A stretch of DNA of 64,000 nt from Chrysogorgia sp. JL179-B06 (lineage: Eukaryota; Cnidaria; Anthozoa; Scleralcyonacea; Chrysogorgiidae): contig JAYKKM010000439.1 of assembly GCA_035772405.1 (NCBI GenBank), positions 1,686,001 through 1,750,000 on the forward strand, written 5' to 3'. How positions within the stretch are numbered: position 1 is the stretch's first letter; each line of letters begins with the position of its first letter. This document shows positions 34,441 to 44,706 of this stretch, in pieces. Made by a program: the position numbers and the translations under genes. The notes beneath the pieces are model-generated. The model was given only the letters and a program-made list of their open reading frames with translations. It did not search any database and had not been told where the DNA came from.

Positions 34441-35829
34441 CTTTGAAAATCAGCTCGCGCTGAAAGGCTACCGTGTTAAAATAATTTTAATTAAAGATTA
34501 TTAATTAAAGACTATAAATCATGCTTCTTACTGTGGCAAAGCTGTCAGTGGAATCGCAAGTCAGTGTCTGATATGTTATGACAAAGCAAGCGCTAAACAA
34601 ATAGGCGCTGACTAAATAAATACCAGAAATGGTATGTAACAGATGTTTACGATATTGTTGCACCATTATTTATATCGTCTAAATTTTATTGTTGAGAATG
34701 CGATACTTTCAAGATCTTTGTGATGTATTAGTTCATTGCACATGTCCACGACTCCACTTATTATACTGTAATTGTCGTTCGGGAATACACCACAGTCAAC
34801 TGCAACCACTGTATTTTATTTTCCCAAAGAACTTGTAATATTGTATTTATTGCATACCAAATATTATGGTTATCCATGGCACACAAATAATTTCCATTGT
34901 GCACTGAATTTTCACAAAATGGACAAATCCACTGAATTTTCACAAAGTTGAGGTAAATAATTTCTTGAAGACAGTTCCATGTACAGTTTATTACATATAC
35001 AGTTGGGCAGATCAATATTATTTTGTGCCTCAACGGGCGATATATCTGTGTCGATCACTGATCGACAGGACAAGTTGTCTTCTAACCATCGGCAACAAAC
35101 AACGGTTGGTAAGTTGTTCAACGACAGTAATCCCTGACGAGGAATGAGATCATGGTTAAAAGCATTCGAGTACATGTTGTCTCCTTGTACTAAGATATTC
35201 ATTATTGTCGATGGTTGTTCGAGTTCCACTTCGTAACTGGAAGCCCAATAGCTTGTGCTGTTATTACAGCGCTGATAAACTCATGAAAGAGCACTGCTTT
35301 TCTCGAGACTGGCCACTGAAACCTTCATGGCCTTGATGAATACTTCCACGAGAAAGTAAAGACAAAATAAAGACATAAACAACGTGAATTTCCTGTGAAG
35401 GAATTGTCGAGAACTTCGAGAATCTATAAATGCAAGCCAAAAACAAACAAGCAGCGTGGTAGCGAAACATGCGCACTTGAGTCACTTTCGAGCACATATG
35501 GATGACGTAATGCCGACACACACCAAACAAACAAACAAACAAACGCAAAATTCAACAAATCGAGATCTGGTCAGCTATACATAGCTCGGTAAAAGGACTG
35601 GGCACGAGTAAACGCAAGAACATGTCAAGAATAGTGTGCTGCCTCCCTGAGGGGAGGCAGCAAAAAGACAAAAGGAAAAGTCGAGTACAGTATGAGCACA
35701 GAATATGAGTATATTCGGACGCCGAGGGTATAGCAATAGCTCTTCTGCACTAACGTGCAGGATATACATATACGACGAGGCCGTTTGGCCGGTCTGGCTG
35801 ATTGCCGAATAATTTCTAAGTACATAAAC
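34441..35829. other. no gene recognised; one short perfect hairpin
   Basis: Only an 11-bp-stem hairpin (tgctgcctccc/gggaggcagca, 35637-35662) stands out. The many short frames have no recognisable family. Confidence 0.5.
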
Positions 35830-36070
35830 CGTTTTTACGAAGGGTATACACGTTCTCGTAATATAAAAGACACGTACGTTACGTATGTAGACGCCGTAAT
35901 TCCAAAACTGTTTTCAGAATTGAAATCGAGTAAATATTGGCCGAGGTAGCATTCAAAATCTACATACGACGAACCGGCTTCGACAGACGCGGTTTGGGCA
36001 CTCGGTGGGGTGGGGAGTAGTGGTAGAAAAGGCGGCGAGGGGATTATTGCGAATTCGTATTTCTAGTATA
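35830..36070. mobile_element. family A element copy 3, partial
   Basis: Matches the left arm and G-rich centre of the element at 26300-27208 (gaattgaaatcgagtaaata, ggggattattgcgaattcg) and then joins tRNA-array sequence directly. Confidence 0.75.
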
Positions 36071-36113
36071 AGTTTTATTTCATCATTTGTCCTAACAGCT
36101 GTATTTACGCGTT

Positions 36114-36175
36114 GGCTTGCTGGTATGATTCTCGCTTCGGATGCAAGAGGTCACGGGTTCGATTCTCGTGCAAGC
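36114..36175 (+). pseudogene. tRNA-Pro pseudogene with D-arm deletion
   Basis: Same sequence as array tRNA-Pro but lacking eight bases (tctagtgg) of the D arm. The copy at 59422-59485 has the same deletion. Confidence 0.8.
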
Positions 36176-36239
36176 ATTTTTGCAACATGTATAATTAACG
36201 TAATAACCGCTGCAACAATCTGATCAGATACCAACTATT

Positions 36240-37830
36240 CAACCGTACCAAGTGTGCAATAAACTTTTGACGCTGAACATAGCGAAGGCCCTTGGTCCAG
36301 ACAACATCCCGCCAAAAATTCTAAAGACCGTTGCATATATTTTAGCAGAACCGATCACTGATATTTTCAACGTTTCATTGTCGTCAGGCGTCGTACCAGA
36401 AATTTGGAAACAGACGAATGTATCCTCTATTCCTAAAGAGTCTCCACCTAAAATTTTTGGTGATTTTCGTCCTGTTTCTTTAACTCCAACCCTTTCAAAG
36501 GTTCTCGAGGAATTTGTTGTTGATTGGATAATCGAAGATATATATGATAAGTTTGATGTTAAACAGTTTGGTAGCCTCAAGGGTGGATCTACAACTAAGT
36601 GCCTTCTGGATATGCTTCACAATTGGCTATCAAATGTTGATAAACAGGGAAATTCGTTACGAGTTTTGTCTCCTCGATTTTAGCAAGGCCTTTGACCGTA
36701 TCAACATCAATATCCTGATAGAAAAGCTCCTAAGTTTGGGAGTTCGTAGGTGTCTAATTCCCTGGATATGTAATTTCTTATCAAATCGGAAACAGCGAGT
36801 AAAATTCGGAGAAACGGTATCGGATTGGATATCAGTAAACGCAGGAGTCCCACAAGGCACAAAATTGGGCCCAATCTTGTTTCTTGTTATGATAAATGAC
36901 CTTATTCCACTTGGCAGCGATCACTGGAAATATGTGGATGACATGTCAATTTCGGAGGTAATATCAAGAAATGCAATTGGAACTGGATCATATATTATCG
37001 TGGGCCGCCGACAATTATATGAAACTAAATAAAAAAAAATGCAAAGAACTTAGAATAAGTTTTCTTCGTAATGAACCTAACTTTTCTCAACTCTACATTG
37101 ACGGTGCCCCAATTGAGATTGTTGATTGCGTTAAAGTTCTTGGAGTTTCTCTTCAGAATGACTTGAAATGGAAGAGCCATGTTGACAATATTACAAAGAA
37201 GGCTGCTAAACGGTTATATATAATACGTGTCTTAAAGCGCAACGGACTTCCTGTTGATGATCTAATAACAATTTTCAAAACATTAATTAGATCAGTCCTA
37301 CAATATAGTTGCCCAGTTTGGCACTCGAGTCTCCCGATCTACTTATCTGAAAAAATTGAGAAAATTCAACGAAGAGCTTTTCGAATTATATATCCGTTCC
37401 AATCATATAATGATGCTCTTTCAAATTCTGGTTGTCCGTCATTAGCGGAAAATAGACAACAGTTATCTCAAAAACTTTTCAAACAAATTAAATCAACTAG
37501 TGGTGATCGTCTGTCGTATCTTATACCAGAAACCAGATTACAGAAACATGGCCGGAAACTTTGAAACAGTGGAAATCTTGATAATTTCAAATGTAAAACA
37601 AAACATTTTAAAGACAGCTTCTTTCCAACTAATGTTAGTTACTATAACTCTAATAGATAAGCTTAAAAGACATATTATAGTAGTTATAGTTAGTTGTAAA
37701 CATATTTATATATATAGACATTGGATGTATTGATCCTTTTTTTTATGTAAATGTAAAGTATTTCACCTACAGGTGCCATTTTACATATGAATTAAACCAT
37801 CATTATTATTATTATTATTATTATTATAAC
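36240..37830 (+). mobile_element. CR1-like non-LTR retrotransposon fragment, frameshifted
   Basis: Three overlapping frames carry RT blocks in order: KALGPDNIPPKIL and FGDFRPVSLTPTLSKVLE (36252-36660), LLDFSKAFDRININILIEKL, GVPQGTKLGPILFLVMINDL and YVDD (36640-36960), then the thumb and C-terminus (36971-37564) with VLGVSLQNDLKWKSHV. Two frameshifts separate them. The 3' end is an (att)n microsatellite (37801-37827), as in CR1-type elements. It lies next to a tRNA-Pro relic, as does the fragment at 59490. Confidence 0.9.
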
Positions 37831-37999
37831 AAATCCATTTACGATGTCTCGGAAGGCTACAGTATATTTAAAATCTGTTCAGCATAAAAGAATTTGCCAA
37901 AATATATAAAAAACACGTGTCGTTAATCATAATAATTTTATCCCCAAGGTTTTTATTACGATGTTTTTAAGGATATTTAATTTAATAACGACAATAAAT
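37830..37999. repeat. tRNA-array unit, left flank of the Polinton
   Basis: Matches array units (gtctcggaaggct, aatcataataattttatcc, atgtttttaaggatatttaa) and is cut at aataaat by the Polinton. Its continuation appears at 57937 (cacctgcatatctcc). Confidence 0.85.
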
Positions 38000-38005
38000 A
38001 TTTTC
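38000..38005. other. left target-site duplication ATTTTC
   Basis: Identical to 57931-57936. Six bases is the duplication length known for Polintons/Mavericks. An intact unit near 27645-27665 shows the uninterrupted site aataaatcattttagctgc. Confidence 0.9.
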
Positions 38006-38621
38006 AGTAGTATAGAACATGGCGGTGCGAGCTCAGCGACGCCAACCACAAATGCGAGTGCCATAGCAACGTTAATTTTTACGCCAAATCGCGATTTAGC
38101 GCAAAAATTAGCGATGCCACGGTGCCCACACTTGTGGATAACGTCGAATAAGCTCGCACCGCCATGTTCTATACTACTACAGCAGTTGTTAATTAGGCTT
38201 AACACACCCCTCCCCACCGATTAATGTCGAACACACGCGAGACTCGTGAAACAATACTGAATTTGTACCAAATCACATTTCAGTCACATTTAAAAAATAG
38301 TCGTTTCAACATTTTCACAAATTTGTGTCGCTTCAAAATTTTCACGCTTTTTTTTGACCGACACATTTCCAATTCACGCGCGAAAAAAAAAACCACTAGA
38401 TTTTGATTCTAGTGGTGATGTTTATCCAAATGGATAGCGAAATGGCGCTCTTTTGATTGGTCAACCCACACCAGCGCCCACAACAAATATTTTATCCAAA
38501 CAAGTCCCAAATGGGGAGCGAAATGGCGCTCTTTTGATTGGTTAACAACGTTGACTAATTTGCATACTAACAGGTGGCCGGTTGTTTTGCGAATTAGTCC
38601 GTTTGTTCACTATTTTCAGTG
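38006..38621. repeat. left terminal inverted repeat of the Polinton
   Basis: Inverted match to 57316-57930. The outermost 173 bases (38006-38178) form a hairpin whose two ends both read agtagtatagaacatggcgg in opposite senses. Further in are a ccactagattttgattctagtgg palindrome (38391-38414, tip in the middle) and two direct copies of agcgaaatggcgctcttttg (38437 and 38518). The last bases encode the C-terminus of pPolB. Confidence 0.95.
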
Positions 38622-41600
38622 GTGTCTCTAACTACAATGTTTTTGTGACCATATGCGTAGGAGTCAATACCATTTTCTAAAAGGTATCGCTTATCATCGA
38701 AGCAGGATAGCGATACTTTATTAATTTCATAACTACCGAGCTGATGTTTGACACTTCTAATGGTCTTCATTGTGTGTCGCAATTGTTTCTGCTCAAGTAA
38801 CGCGCTTTTGTAATCTTCGTGTCTGATCACTTTTTTAATTATATTCTTTCTAATACCTTTAGCAGTTTTCCCACCACCCCCATCCTCTTTCAAATAGCTG
38901 TACATCTTACTGCGCAACCCAACGAACTCGATAATTGGCGTTCCAGCGCACTCATCCTTCATCTTCCCAATAACTTTCTTATTCTCTTTAAAAGCGAATG
39001 GGCTGTCTGCGGGGTAGTCGCTATTGTCAAACTTTTCGCGCTCCATCATAAAGTCGGAATAAACGTCATCGGTTTTGATTGAGTACAGCAGACTGTCAGT
39101 GTCGGTGAAGTGTAATCTGCAGGTGTCGCTAGAGTACTTTTTCATAATATAATTGTAGTGAAAATTGTACATCAGCGTTTTGCTCAAGTCTAGTATGCAC
39201 ATACCCACATATGCAGGTCGATTTAATGTCAGCGTCTCTTTGACTTTGTGGACGGCGACTAAGTTCTCGCTAAATATCTTGCAAGACACAAACGTAGGCT
39301 TTGAGACAAGCTTTTCTAATTTTTTCTCGGTGGTCACTAATCTCACGTCCACACGCTTCCTCAAGTTTTCCATCGTTTTTCCGAACACACTGTTATTCAT
39401 CAGCTTGAAGAAGTCCTTCTCAAAAGCGTTCTTAGCCGCAGTTCTTTTGACTGTGTTAAAGTCGATGTACTTACCCAACCACTTGGACTGGTCAAACTGT
39501 AGGACCCTATGAACCTTTTTGATTTTTAGTCCAAGATCCGTGTACAACTGCAGATTTCCATAGTGACACACGTACTTTTTTTTGTCCATCAAGTTAGTCA
39601 CCAACTTTTTCACACCACCAACACTCACATTAAATTTATTTTTGATTTTTGTACAGTACTCCGACAACATGTGAACAGTTATCTCCATCTTCTCAGGAGC
39701 CACCGGGTAATCGTTGTGTAGGTCATGCAAATGGTCTGGATACTCCAAGTCGACTTCGAGCAGTAAGCCCTTTTTACTATTGTTGTGATAGTCGCATAGA
39801 TTAACCTTTTCTATTTCTTTCTTAGTCAACCATTTAAAACCGCCCGTAGGTAGACTTCGACTCATTGCCCATCCATACAAATTGTTGGCATCAAGGTACA
39901 TCAAATACTTCGACTCTTGCGCTTTATCATACCCCTTCATGTACTTATTATTCGCCACGCCATGTCTGTTGCATATGTAGCTCACACCACCACGCATACC
40001 TAATTCTACGAACTGAAACATGTCAATGTCGGACAATAATTCGAGTTCCACTCCAGTCATCTTTAACATAGCATCCCAAGCCAACCCAGGCGATGTGAAA
40101 TAATGGCAAGGGTCTAATTTATACTCGCGATGGCATGTCTTTCTAAAGTTCTCGAAAACGTCAGCAAGCAAGAGCACATCGCTTTTCAAATACAGGTCGT
40201 GATACCCACCCATGTTTTCAACGTCGAAGTAGTCCCACACATTGCAAGCGCGCTCGTGCATTTCTTCCGTAATATGCTCGTCATTCAGAATGCTGTGGAA
40301 GTCCTTTTTGGAGGGTAGCTCGCATTCGTCGAATTTATCAAAGGAGTCCATGTAATCATAGGGATAGACCCCCTTTCTTGTCATAAGTGCCAACCCCTCA
40401 TCACGAAACACTTCTGACGTGTATTTGAAAGCGTCCCTTGGTAGGTTCCTCACCAAGTTGTCTAGACCACTACCCATGAACTGAAAGCTGTCCAAAAACA
40501 CCAAGTTTTTTCCAAGCATGAACGCCATGTACTTCTCCATGTTGTTCGGTATCACATTTATGTCTTGACCAAACTTGCCAATCTCCTGCATAATGAAATG
40601 GCTATCGTAGCCGCGTAAGTTATGGAAGATCACAGGAATTTTATCAGTCAACTTAAAGTTCACATTACACTCACGATGTGCGGATCCTCTGTACTTACCT
40701 GAGACATGACAGTGGTCTCTCACTCTAACGTCAGCACCAGTGTACTCAACACTGCAAATATGGCAACTTTTAGCCTCGTCAAAGTTCTTCTTATCGTCGT
40801 CAGTCAGTGTCATCTCTTTGTTAAAGTGACTCTCAGATGTCTTTTTACAATATTCGACAATTTCTAACATTTCCCCAATAAACTTGTTAACTGCATTTTC
40901 ACCGCGATACACTTTCACTGGCTTACTGTACTCGTCGTCGTAGCAACAAACCAATTTATACCCATAACCACAGTCAACGTGCCTCTGGTAGGCATTTGTG
41001 TAGCTACGCTTGCTTGATGGTGTCGCTGTGTGCACCTTCTGTGTGATAGCCTCGAAATCTGCGTACACCACAAATGGTACATTTAATTGTCTGCTAAAAT
41101 TCTCGTATTTCACTCTCGCACCTTTTTGCGGCATTTTAATAGCTTGCTTCCCATTAATGACCAAACATACTTCCACATGGCGTTCGAGCACGTCCGCTCG
41201 GGTAAAACACTGCAAACAATACCTACAAAAGTGCTTTCTCGCCTCGTGCTTTGTCTGCCGGTGCATGAATTTGTTGAAGTCACGAATATACACATAATGC
41301 TTGTTGCCCACATCGTTAGTTATCAACAGTAGGTCCATATGGTCAGGGTACGCTTCCTTAGAAACGTACACAGGGAATGGCTGCTTATTTTCGTACCCAA
41401 AAACATTGATGCTAATTTCGTTAGCCTTTTCGATCTTGTTGTAATCTTTGAGTGTGACTGGGAAGTCGACTCCATCGTAATTCAACTCACTGACATGTCT
41501 GACGTACTTTGACGTTCTATCAGAGTTTTTTCCAACGGGAAACTTATGTGCTAGGTGACACCATCTAAAGCACTCGTTGTCATCCCCGTTATTTACGTTT

Positions 41601-41860
41601 ACCAAGCCCTTCATACTGTTGCGCAGCTCCTTTGGCAACGCAATGTAGCTACTCCCATGCAAAGGTCTGTAAATAGCGACGTTGACGTAGTGCGCATCTA
41701 TTTTGTCGATAGTCCATCCAGACCCCTCAGATAACCACCCAGCTATCCGCGTCAAAATCTGCTCCGACCCACGATTGGCGACACCCTCGATGTCATGCTC
41801 GTTAATGACGACGAAACGTTTCGCTGTTAAAGTAGGCAGTTTTGTATGTGGTCTTATCAC
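38594..41860 (-). CDS. protein-primed family-B DNA polymerase (pPolB), main part
   Basis: It replicates the element from its ends, presumably with a terminal-protein primer. In the 1,088-residue frame: a C2H2-like finger (C212, C215, H228, C232), exonuclease I DFE (D268/E270), a Cys/His cluster (C366, C369, H383-H385, H395, C398) like endonuclease-VII zinc sites, exo II NLRGYDSHF (D419), exo III YLKSD (557-561), Pol A DANNLYGWAM (D657), Pol B KLMNNSVFG (819-827) and Pol C DTDS (920-923). All catalytic residues are present. The C-terminus runs into the inverted repeat and ends ENSEQTD, as does the gene at the other end. The true N-terminus is in the overlapping frame 41802-42206, so a frameshift lies near 41,805-41,860. 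Confidence 0.95.
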   Translation of the reverse strand: MIRPHTKLPTLTAKRFVVINEHDIEGVANRGSEQILTRIAGWLSEGSGWTIDKIDAHYVNVAIYRPLHGSSYIALPKELRNSMKGLVNVNNGDDNECFRWCHLAHKFPVGKNSDRTSKYVRHVSELNYDGVDFPVTLKDYNKIEKANEISINVFGYENKQPFPVYVSKEAYPDHMDLLLITNDVGNKHYVYIRDFNKFMHRQTKHEARKHFCRYCLQCFTRADVLERHVEVCLVINGKQAIKMPQKGARVKYENFSRQLNVPFVVYADFEAITQKVHTATPSSKRSYTNAYQRHVDCGYGYKLVCCYDDEYSKPVKVYRGENAVNKFIGEMLEIVEYCKKTSESHFNKEMTLTDDDKKNFDEAKSCHICSVEYTGADVRVRDHCHVSGKYRGSAHRECNVNFKLTDKIPVIFHNLRGYDSHFIMQEIGKFGQDINVIPNNMEKYMAFMLGKNLVFLDSFQFMGSGLDNLVRNLPRDAFKYTSEVFRDEGLALMTRKGVYPYDYMDSFDKFDECELPSKKDFHSILNDEHITEEMHERACNVWDYFDVENMGGYHDLYLKSDVLLLADVFENFRKTCHREYKLDPCHYFTSPGLAWDAMLKMTGVELELLSDIDMFQFVELGMRGGVSYICNRHGVANNKYMKGYDKAQESKYLMYLDANNLYGWAMSRSLPTGGFKWLTKKEIEKVNLCDYHNNSKKGLLLEVDLEYPDHLHDLHNDYPVAPEKMEITVHMLSEYCTKIKNKFNVSVGGVKKLVTNLMDKKKYVCHYGNLQLYTDLGLKIKKVHRVLQFDQSKWLGKYIDFNTVKRTAAKNAFEKDFFKLMNNSVFGKTMENLRKRVDVRLVTTEKKLEKLVSKPTFVSCKIFSENLVAVHKVKETLTLNRPAYVGMCILDLSKTLMYNFHYNYIMKKYSSDTCRLHFTDTDSLLYSIKTDDVYSDFMMEREKFDNSDYPADSPFAFKENKKVIGKMKDECAGTPIIEFVGLRSKMYSYLKEDGGGGKTAKGIRKNIIKKVIRHEDYKSALLEQKQLRHTMKTIRSVKHQLGSYEINKVSLSCFDDKRYLLENGIDSYAYGHKNIVVRDTTENSEQTD

Positions 41861-42206
41861 GCTCTAAAACTTTCTCAAAAGTGACCTTGACTGTCTCTAC
41901 CACTTTCATTCCGTTGGTCTCACCCAGCTCACGTCTCAAAAGGTTAGTGACAGCACTTCTACTAGCGTTTACCTGATTGATGTCTCTGTCGTCAATTACC
42001 TCGACTCCATAGGACCTTGTGAACCCTCTCAGTGCTCGATCCAACAGATGCGTTGACGGTGCGAGGTCTTCGACTACAGGTTGTCCCTCTTGATCTCTAA
42101 AGAAGCCGTGAACGTTGGTCGCTTCGTCTGTTAGTGAGTTGACAACGGCTGCACTCGTCTTATGCGCCCGTCTTTTTGTCAGTGGGTTTTTCACAGTCTG
42201 ACTCAT
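41802..42206 (-). pseudogene. N-terminal part of pPolB in a different frame
   Basis: 134 codons with LDRALRGFTRSYGVEV and KVVETVKVTFEKV, followed by KTAYFNSETF. These are blocks typical of the amino-terminal region of Polinton polymerases, directly upstream of the residues continued by the downstream frame. The 59-base overlap shows that one gene has been split by a single-base change, rather than two genes. It could be a sequencing indel or a real mutation. Its start overlaps the stop of the next upstream gene by four bases. Confidence 0.8.
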
Positions 42207-42784
42207 TGGCTTATACTTACACTACACTTTTTTTTCTTAGCCCACTCATTGTAATAAATATCACCACTTTCACACCACCCCAGCTTTGGGTACACCACCC
42301 CAAACAAATTGTCGTCGAACTTATCTTTCACCTTCCCGTCTTTAAGGTCAAGCACCTTCTTGAGTGTCTCGAGTTGTCTTCTATGACACAACCTAATAAT
42401 GTAGTATCCGTATCTGCTAACATTTCTACCCTTTATCAAATTGCATGAGTGCAACACATTGACAACTTTCAAGAAGTCCTCTTTTATCAACTCAAGGTGC
42501 TCACCCTTCACAACGTTCCGTAGTCTCCTCCCCATCCACCAAGACCGTTTGTGGACGCTTTTTAGTCGTGTGAGTCTCATGTCACCATAACTCTGAATGT
42601 AGCCCCATTCGATGTCGCCACACTTTGGACACGCGTACCCACCGCAGTCAGTCATGTTTTTCACAACGTCGCAATCCGAGCAGTAGTAAATTCTGAAGGT
42701 GTCTCCACACTCAGTTTGCGTCTCGCTCGCGATCTCGTCAATTGTGTAGCCGTAACTCATCTGCCTCATAAGTTTGTCCATCAC
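42203..42784 (-). CDS. zinc-ribbon protein, possible VLTF3-like late transcription factor
   Basis: 193 residues. A zinc ribbon (YYCSDCDVVKN and YACPKCGDIEWGY, two CxxC knuckles) is followed by an arginine-rich helical region (RLTRLKSVHKRSWWMGRRLR) and an acidic/basic helical C-terminus with FGVVYPKLGW. Poxvirus-type late transcription factor VLTF3 has the same order of a zinc ribbon followed by a helical domain, and VLTF3-like proteins occur in some virophages and large DNA viruses. I base this on architecture only. It sits between pPolB and small membrane proteins on the same strand. Confidence 0.4.
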   Translation of the reverse strand: MMDKLMRQMSYGYTIDEIASETQTECGDTFRIYYCSDCDVVKNMTDCGGYACPKCGDIEWGYIQSYGDMRLTRLKSVHKRSWWMGRRLRNVVKGEHLELIKEDFLKVVNVLHSCNLIKGRNVSRYGYYIIRLCHRRQLETLKKVLDLKDGKVKDKFDDNLFGVVYPKLGWCESGDIYYNEWAKKKKCSVSISQ

Positions 42785-42807
42785 TTATACTACTCCAACA
42801 TTTTTTT

Positions 42808-43227
42808 TCAACGAACTAGCACCCACACCGCTATTCCACTACCCAAACCTAGCGCGCTAACAAACAATAATTGGTATTCCTTCATTTCCGCACTTGGTTG
42901 GTAGTAATCCGCAATCTTCGGACTCTCAGTGAACACTCGACCGCTGTAGTGAATAGTCATTACGCTTCTAAGTTCTTCCAACGCGTGGTTTGTGTCATTG
43001 ATGTCAGCGTTAGCGTCAGAGAGCCGTTGTCGTAAACGCTGGATCTTATCTTTCTTGGCGACCTCATTCTCATACCATACTTCTTTCGCGCTGGCTAACT
43101 GTTCCAACGCATGGTTGTGCCTTTTCATCTCAGCTTCATAGCCTGAGTGATTAAATTTCGAAAACATAAAGCCAGCGCCTGCAAAAGCCACTGCATTAAA
43201 TATCCCTCCAGCCACAACACTCGCCAT
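42808..43227 (-). CDS. coiled-coil protein with terminal membrane segments
   Basis: 139 residues. A hydrophobic N-terminus (VVAGGIFNAVAFAGAGFMF), a long amphipathic middle (HNHALEQLASAKEVWYENEV onward) likely to form a coiled coil, and a C-terminal membrane anchor (LLFVSALGLGSGIAVWVLV). Small proteins of this layout recur in Polintons/adintoviruses and are thought to be virion or membrane components. No specific function is known to me. Confidence 0.7.
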   Translation of the reverse strand: MASVVAGGIFNAVAFAGAGFMFSKFNHSGYEAEMKRHNHALEQLASAKEVWYENEVAKKDKIQRLRQRLSDANADINDTNHALEELRSVMTIHYSGRVFTESPKIADYYQPSAEMKEYQLLFVSALGLGSGIAVWVLVR

Positions 43228-43231
43228 TAAC

Positions 43232-43468
43232 TTACGTTGATTTGAATGGATCTGTCGGTATCCACTTTTTCGATTGCACCCACTTTACTAACAGCGTTCC
43301 CGCACCAACAGCTGCAGCAAGTTTCACTATGCCTTTCACAGTCTCTGGTGTTCCCAATGGTTCTCCCAAAGCCTTTTTCGAAATCATACTCACTGCCACA
43401 GCACCAGTCGTGACAAGTAGCGCGTCGTACAATTCGTTCATAAGTTCTTTTCGATCGATCGCAGCCAT
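43232..43468 (-). CDS. small membrane protein, 78 aa
   Basis: Two hydrophobic segments (ALLVTTGAVAVSMI and IVKLAAAVGAGTLLVKWV) separated by a short Pro/Gly turn. Its stop lies four bases upstream of the next gene's start, so it is tightly packed in the minus-strand block. Function unknown. Confidence 0.65.
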   Translation of the reverse strand: MAAIDRKELMNELYDALLVTTGAVAVSMISKKALGEPLGTPETVKGIVKLAAAVGAGTLLVKWVQSKKWIPTDPFKST

Positions 43469-43489
43469 ATACAGTGTCGTGTGTTTTGT

Positions 43490-43837
43490 TCAAGAATCAA
43501 ATGTGTCTAACGCTGGACGACGAGTTTTATGACTCTCTGACACACTAGCTGGTGCGGCACTCACAGGCTCTAATCGCGCCTCTTTTTCACTGCTAATTGT
43601 GTACCATAGCGAAGCAGCAGCAATGATAACACCAAGTGTTCCAACAATGTAACCATAGCTCCACTCACCACCCTGTTCTTCGTTGACTATCATTTCACGC
43701 ATTTTCTTTTCTTTCGCAGCTTTCGATATCTCAGCCAACTTTTTACCAGCAGCGACGCGTTTTGGGTCCTTTACCTTAACACTTTTCACATCAGCTGTGA
43801 TCCTAGCGTCAACAGCCGTCTGTGGGTCTTCAACCAT
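43490..43837 (-). CDS. single-pass membrane protein with basic KKLAEISKAAKEKK region, 115 aa
   Basis: A charged N-terminal half with DPKRVAAGKKLAEISKAAK, one membrane segment (YIVGTLGVIIAAASLWYTI) and a polar tail. Basic segments of this kind followed by a membrane span are common in Polinton accessory proteins. It is the first gene of the leftward block. Confidence 0.65.
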   Translation of the reverse strand: MVEDPQTAVDARITADVKSVKVKDPKRVAAGKKLAEISKAAKEKKMREMIVNEEQGGEWSYGYIVGTLGVIIAAASLWYTISSEKEARLEPVSAAPASVSESHKTRRPALDTFDS

Positions 43838-43968
43838 CTAATACACTATCACGTGTTATCTTACTCACAGTTGACCTCACAGGTATCTCACAGTTGACCT
43901 CACAGGTATCTCACAGTTCCAGACCAAACGCACTAAAAAATTAGGATTTTTTCTGGGAGTATAACATA
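43838..43968. promoter_or_regulatory. divergent intergenic region with 23-24-bp direct repeats
   Basis: It separates the leftward and rightward blocks. tctcacagttgacctcacagg is repeated about two and a half times (43862-43920), followed by an A/T-rich stretch before the ATG at 43969. Likely a bidirectional promoter, by position. Confidence 0.55.
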
Positions 43969-44706
43969 ATGACTCAAGACCGAGAGGTTAGCGAAGAAGT
44001 TATTGACCGCTTGCTGAGAACGGCCTTTGTCAGTGTGTCTACCCCACGAGTCGACAATGGACCCAACGTCTTAAACGAGTACTTTTCAATATACAATCTG
44101 CTCGACCTCAGACGTGAAGAGGTGTTAATAAAACAGCCTATCCCCCAGGTCGACTGTGCGAGGCATCTTCACGACACTTGGATCGATCTTCGAGAAGATA
44201 GAGCCAAGGAGATTGCTGATAGATTAGCTAGCATAATCCCTGTGTGGTGTTACTCATCATTCAAGTACCTTATGTTAGCAAGTGATGTCTACTTGAGCAA
44301 CCCTAGTGGGTCCAACGGTACGTTACTCGGTAACTTCCTCCAAGTGTTCTTAGTGACCCTTATATGGAAACCATGCCCAACCAAAGCCAAAGCGTGGCTA
44401 TATCTCGCCGCGAACCGCGACGTTCACGTTTGCAAGGTTGGGTGTAAGGAAATACTAGGTGTGGACGATATCAGGGACCACGTACTCTCGCCCGCCCACA
44501 GACACTTTGCGAGAGACGAAAACGTGTACACCTGTCACCCATGCGGTGTGGTCACCAACGACCCACTGCATCGCTTGAGACACAAGAGCTCGAGGTCTCA
44601 TCTTAAAAACTTAGAGCTTCAGCGGATATTTAACAACGAACAACAGTTGCCGCAACAGGAGAGAACATTTCTCTGGAGGTATAGTAATCATGAAGAAACT
44701 CGGTAA
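43969..44706 (+). CDS. zinc-finger protein of unknown role, 245 aa
   Basis: The C-terminal third carries two C2H2-like fingers: HVCKVGCKEIL with H at the SPAHRHF segment, and YTCHPCGVVTNDPLHRLRHK with later His. The N-terminal part is helical without known motifs. It overlaps the thymidine kinase start by 17 bases, so the two were probably expressed together. I do not recognise a family. Confidence 0.6.
   Translation: MTQDREVSEEVIDRLLRTAFVSVSTPRVDNGPNVLNEYFSIYNLLDLRREEVLIKQPIPQVDCARHLHDTWIDLREDRAKEIADRLASIIPVWCYSSFKYLMLASDVYLSNPSGSNGTLLGNFLQVFLVTLIWKPCPTKAKAWLYLAANRDVHVCKVGCKEILGVDDIRDHVLSPAHRHFARDENVYTCHPCGVVTNDPLHRLRHKSSRSHLKNLELQRIFNNEQQLPQQERTFLWRYSNHEETR

Noticed and set aside
43227..43493. 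88-codon Cys-rich minus-strand frame
   Set aside because: It is a shadow of the 78-residue membrane protein in the neighbouring frame, which fits the gene spacing and has membrane segments.
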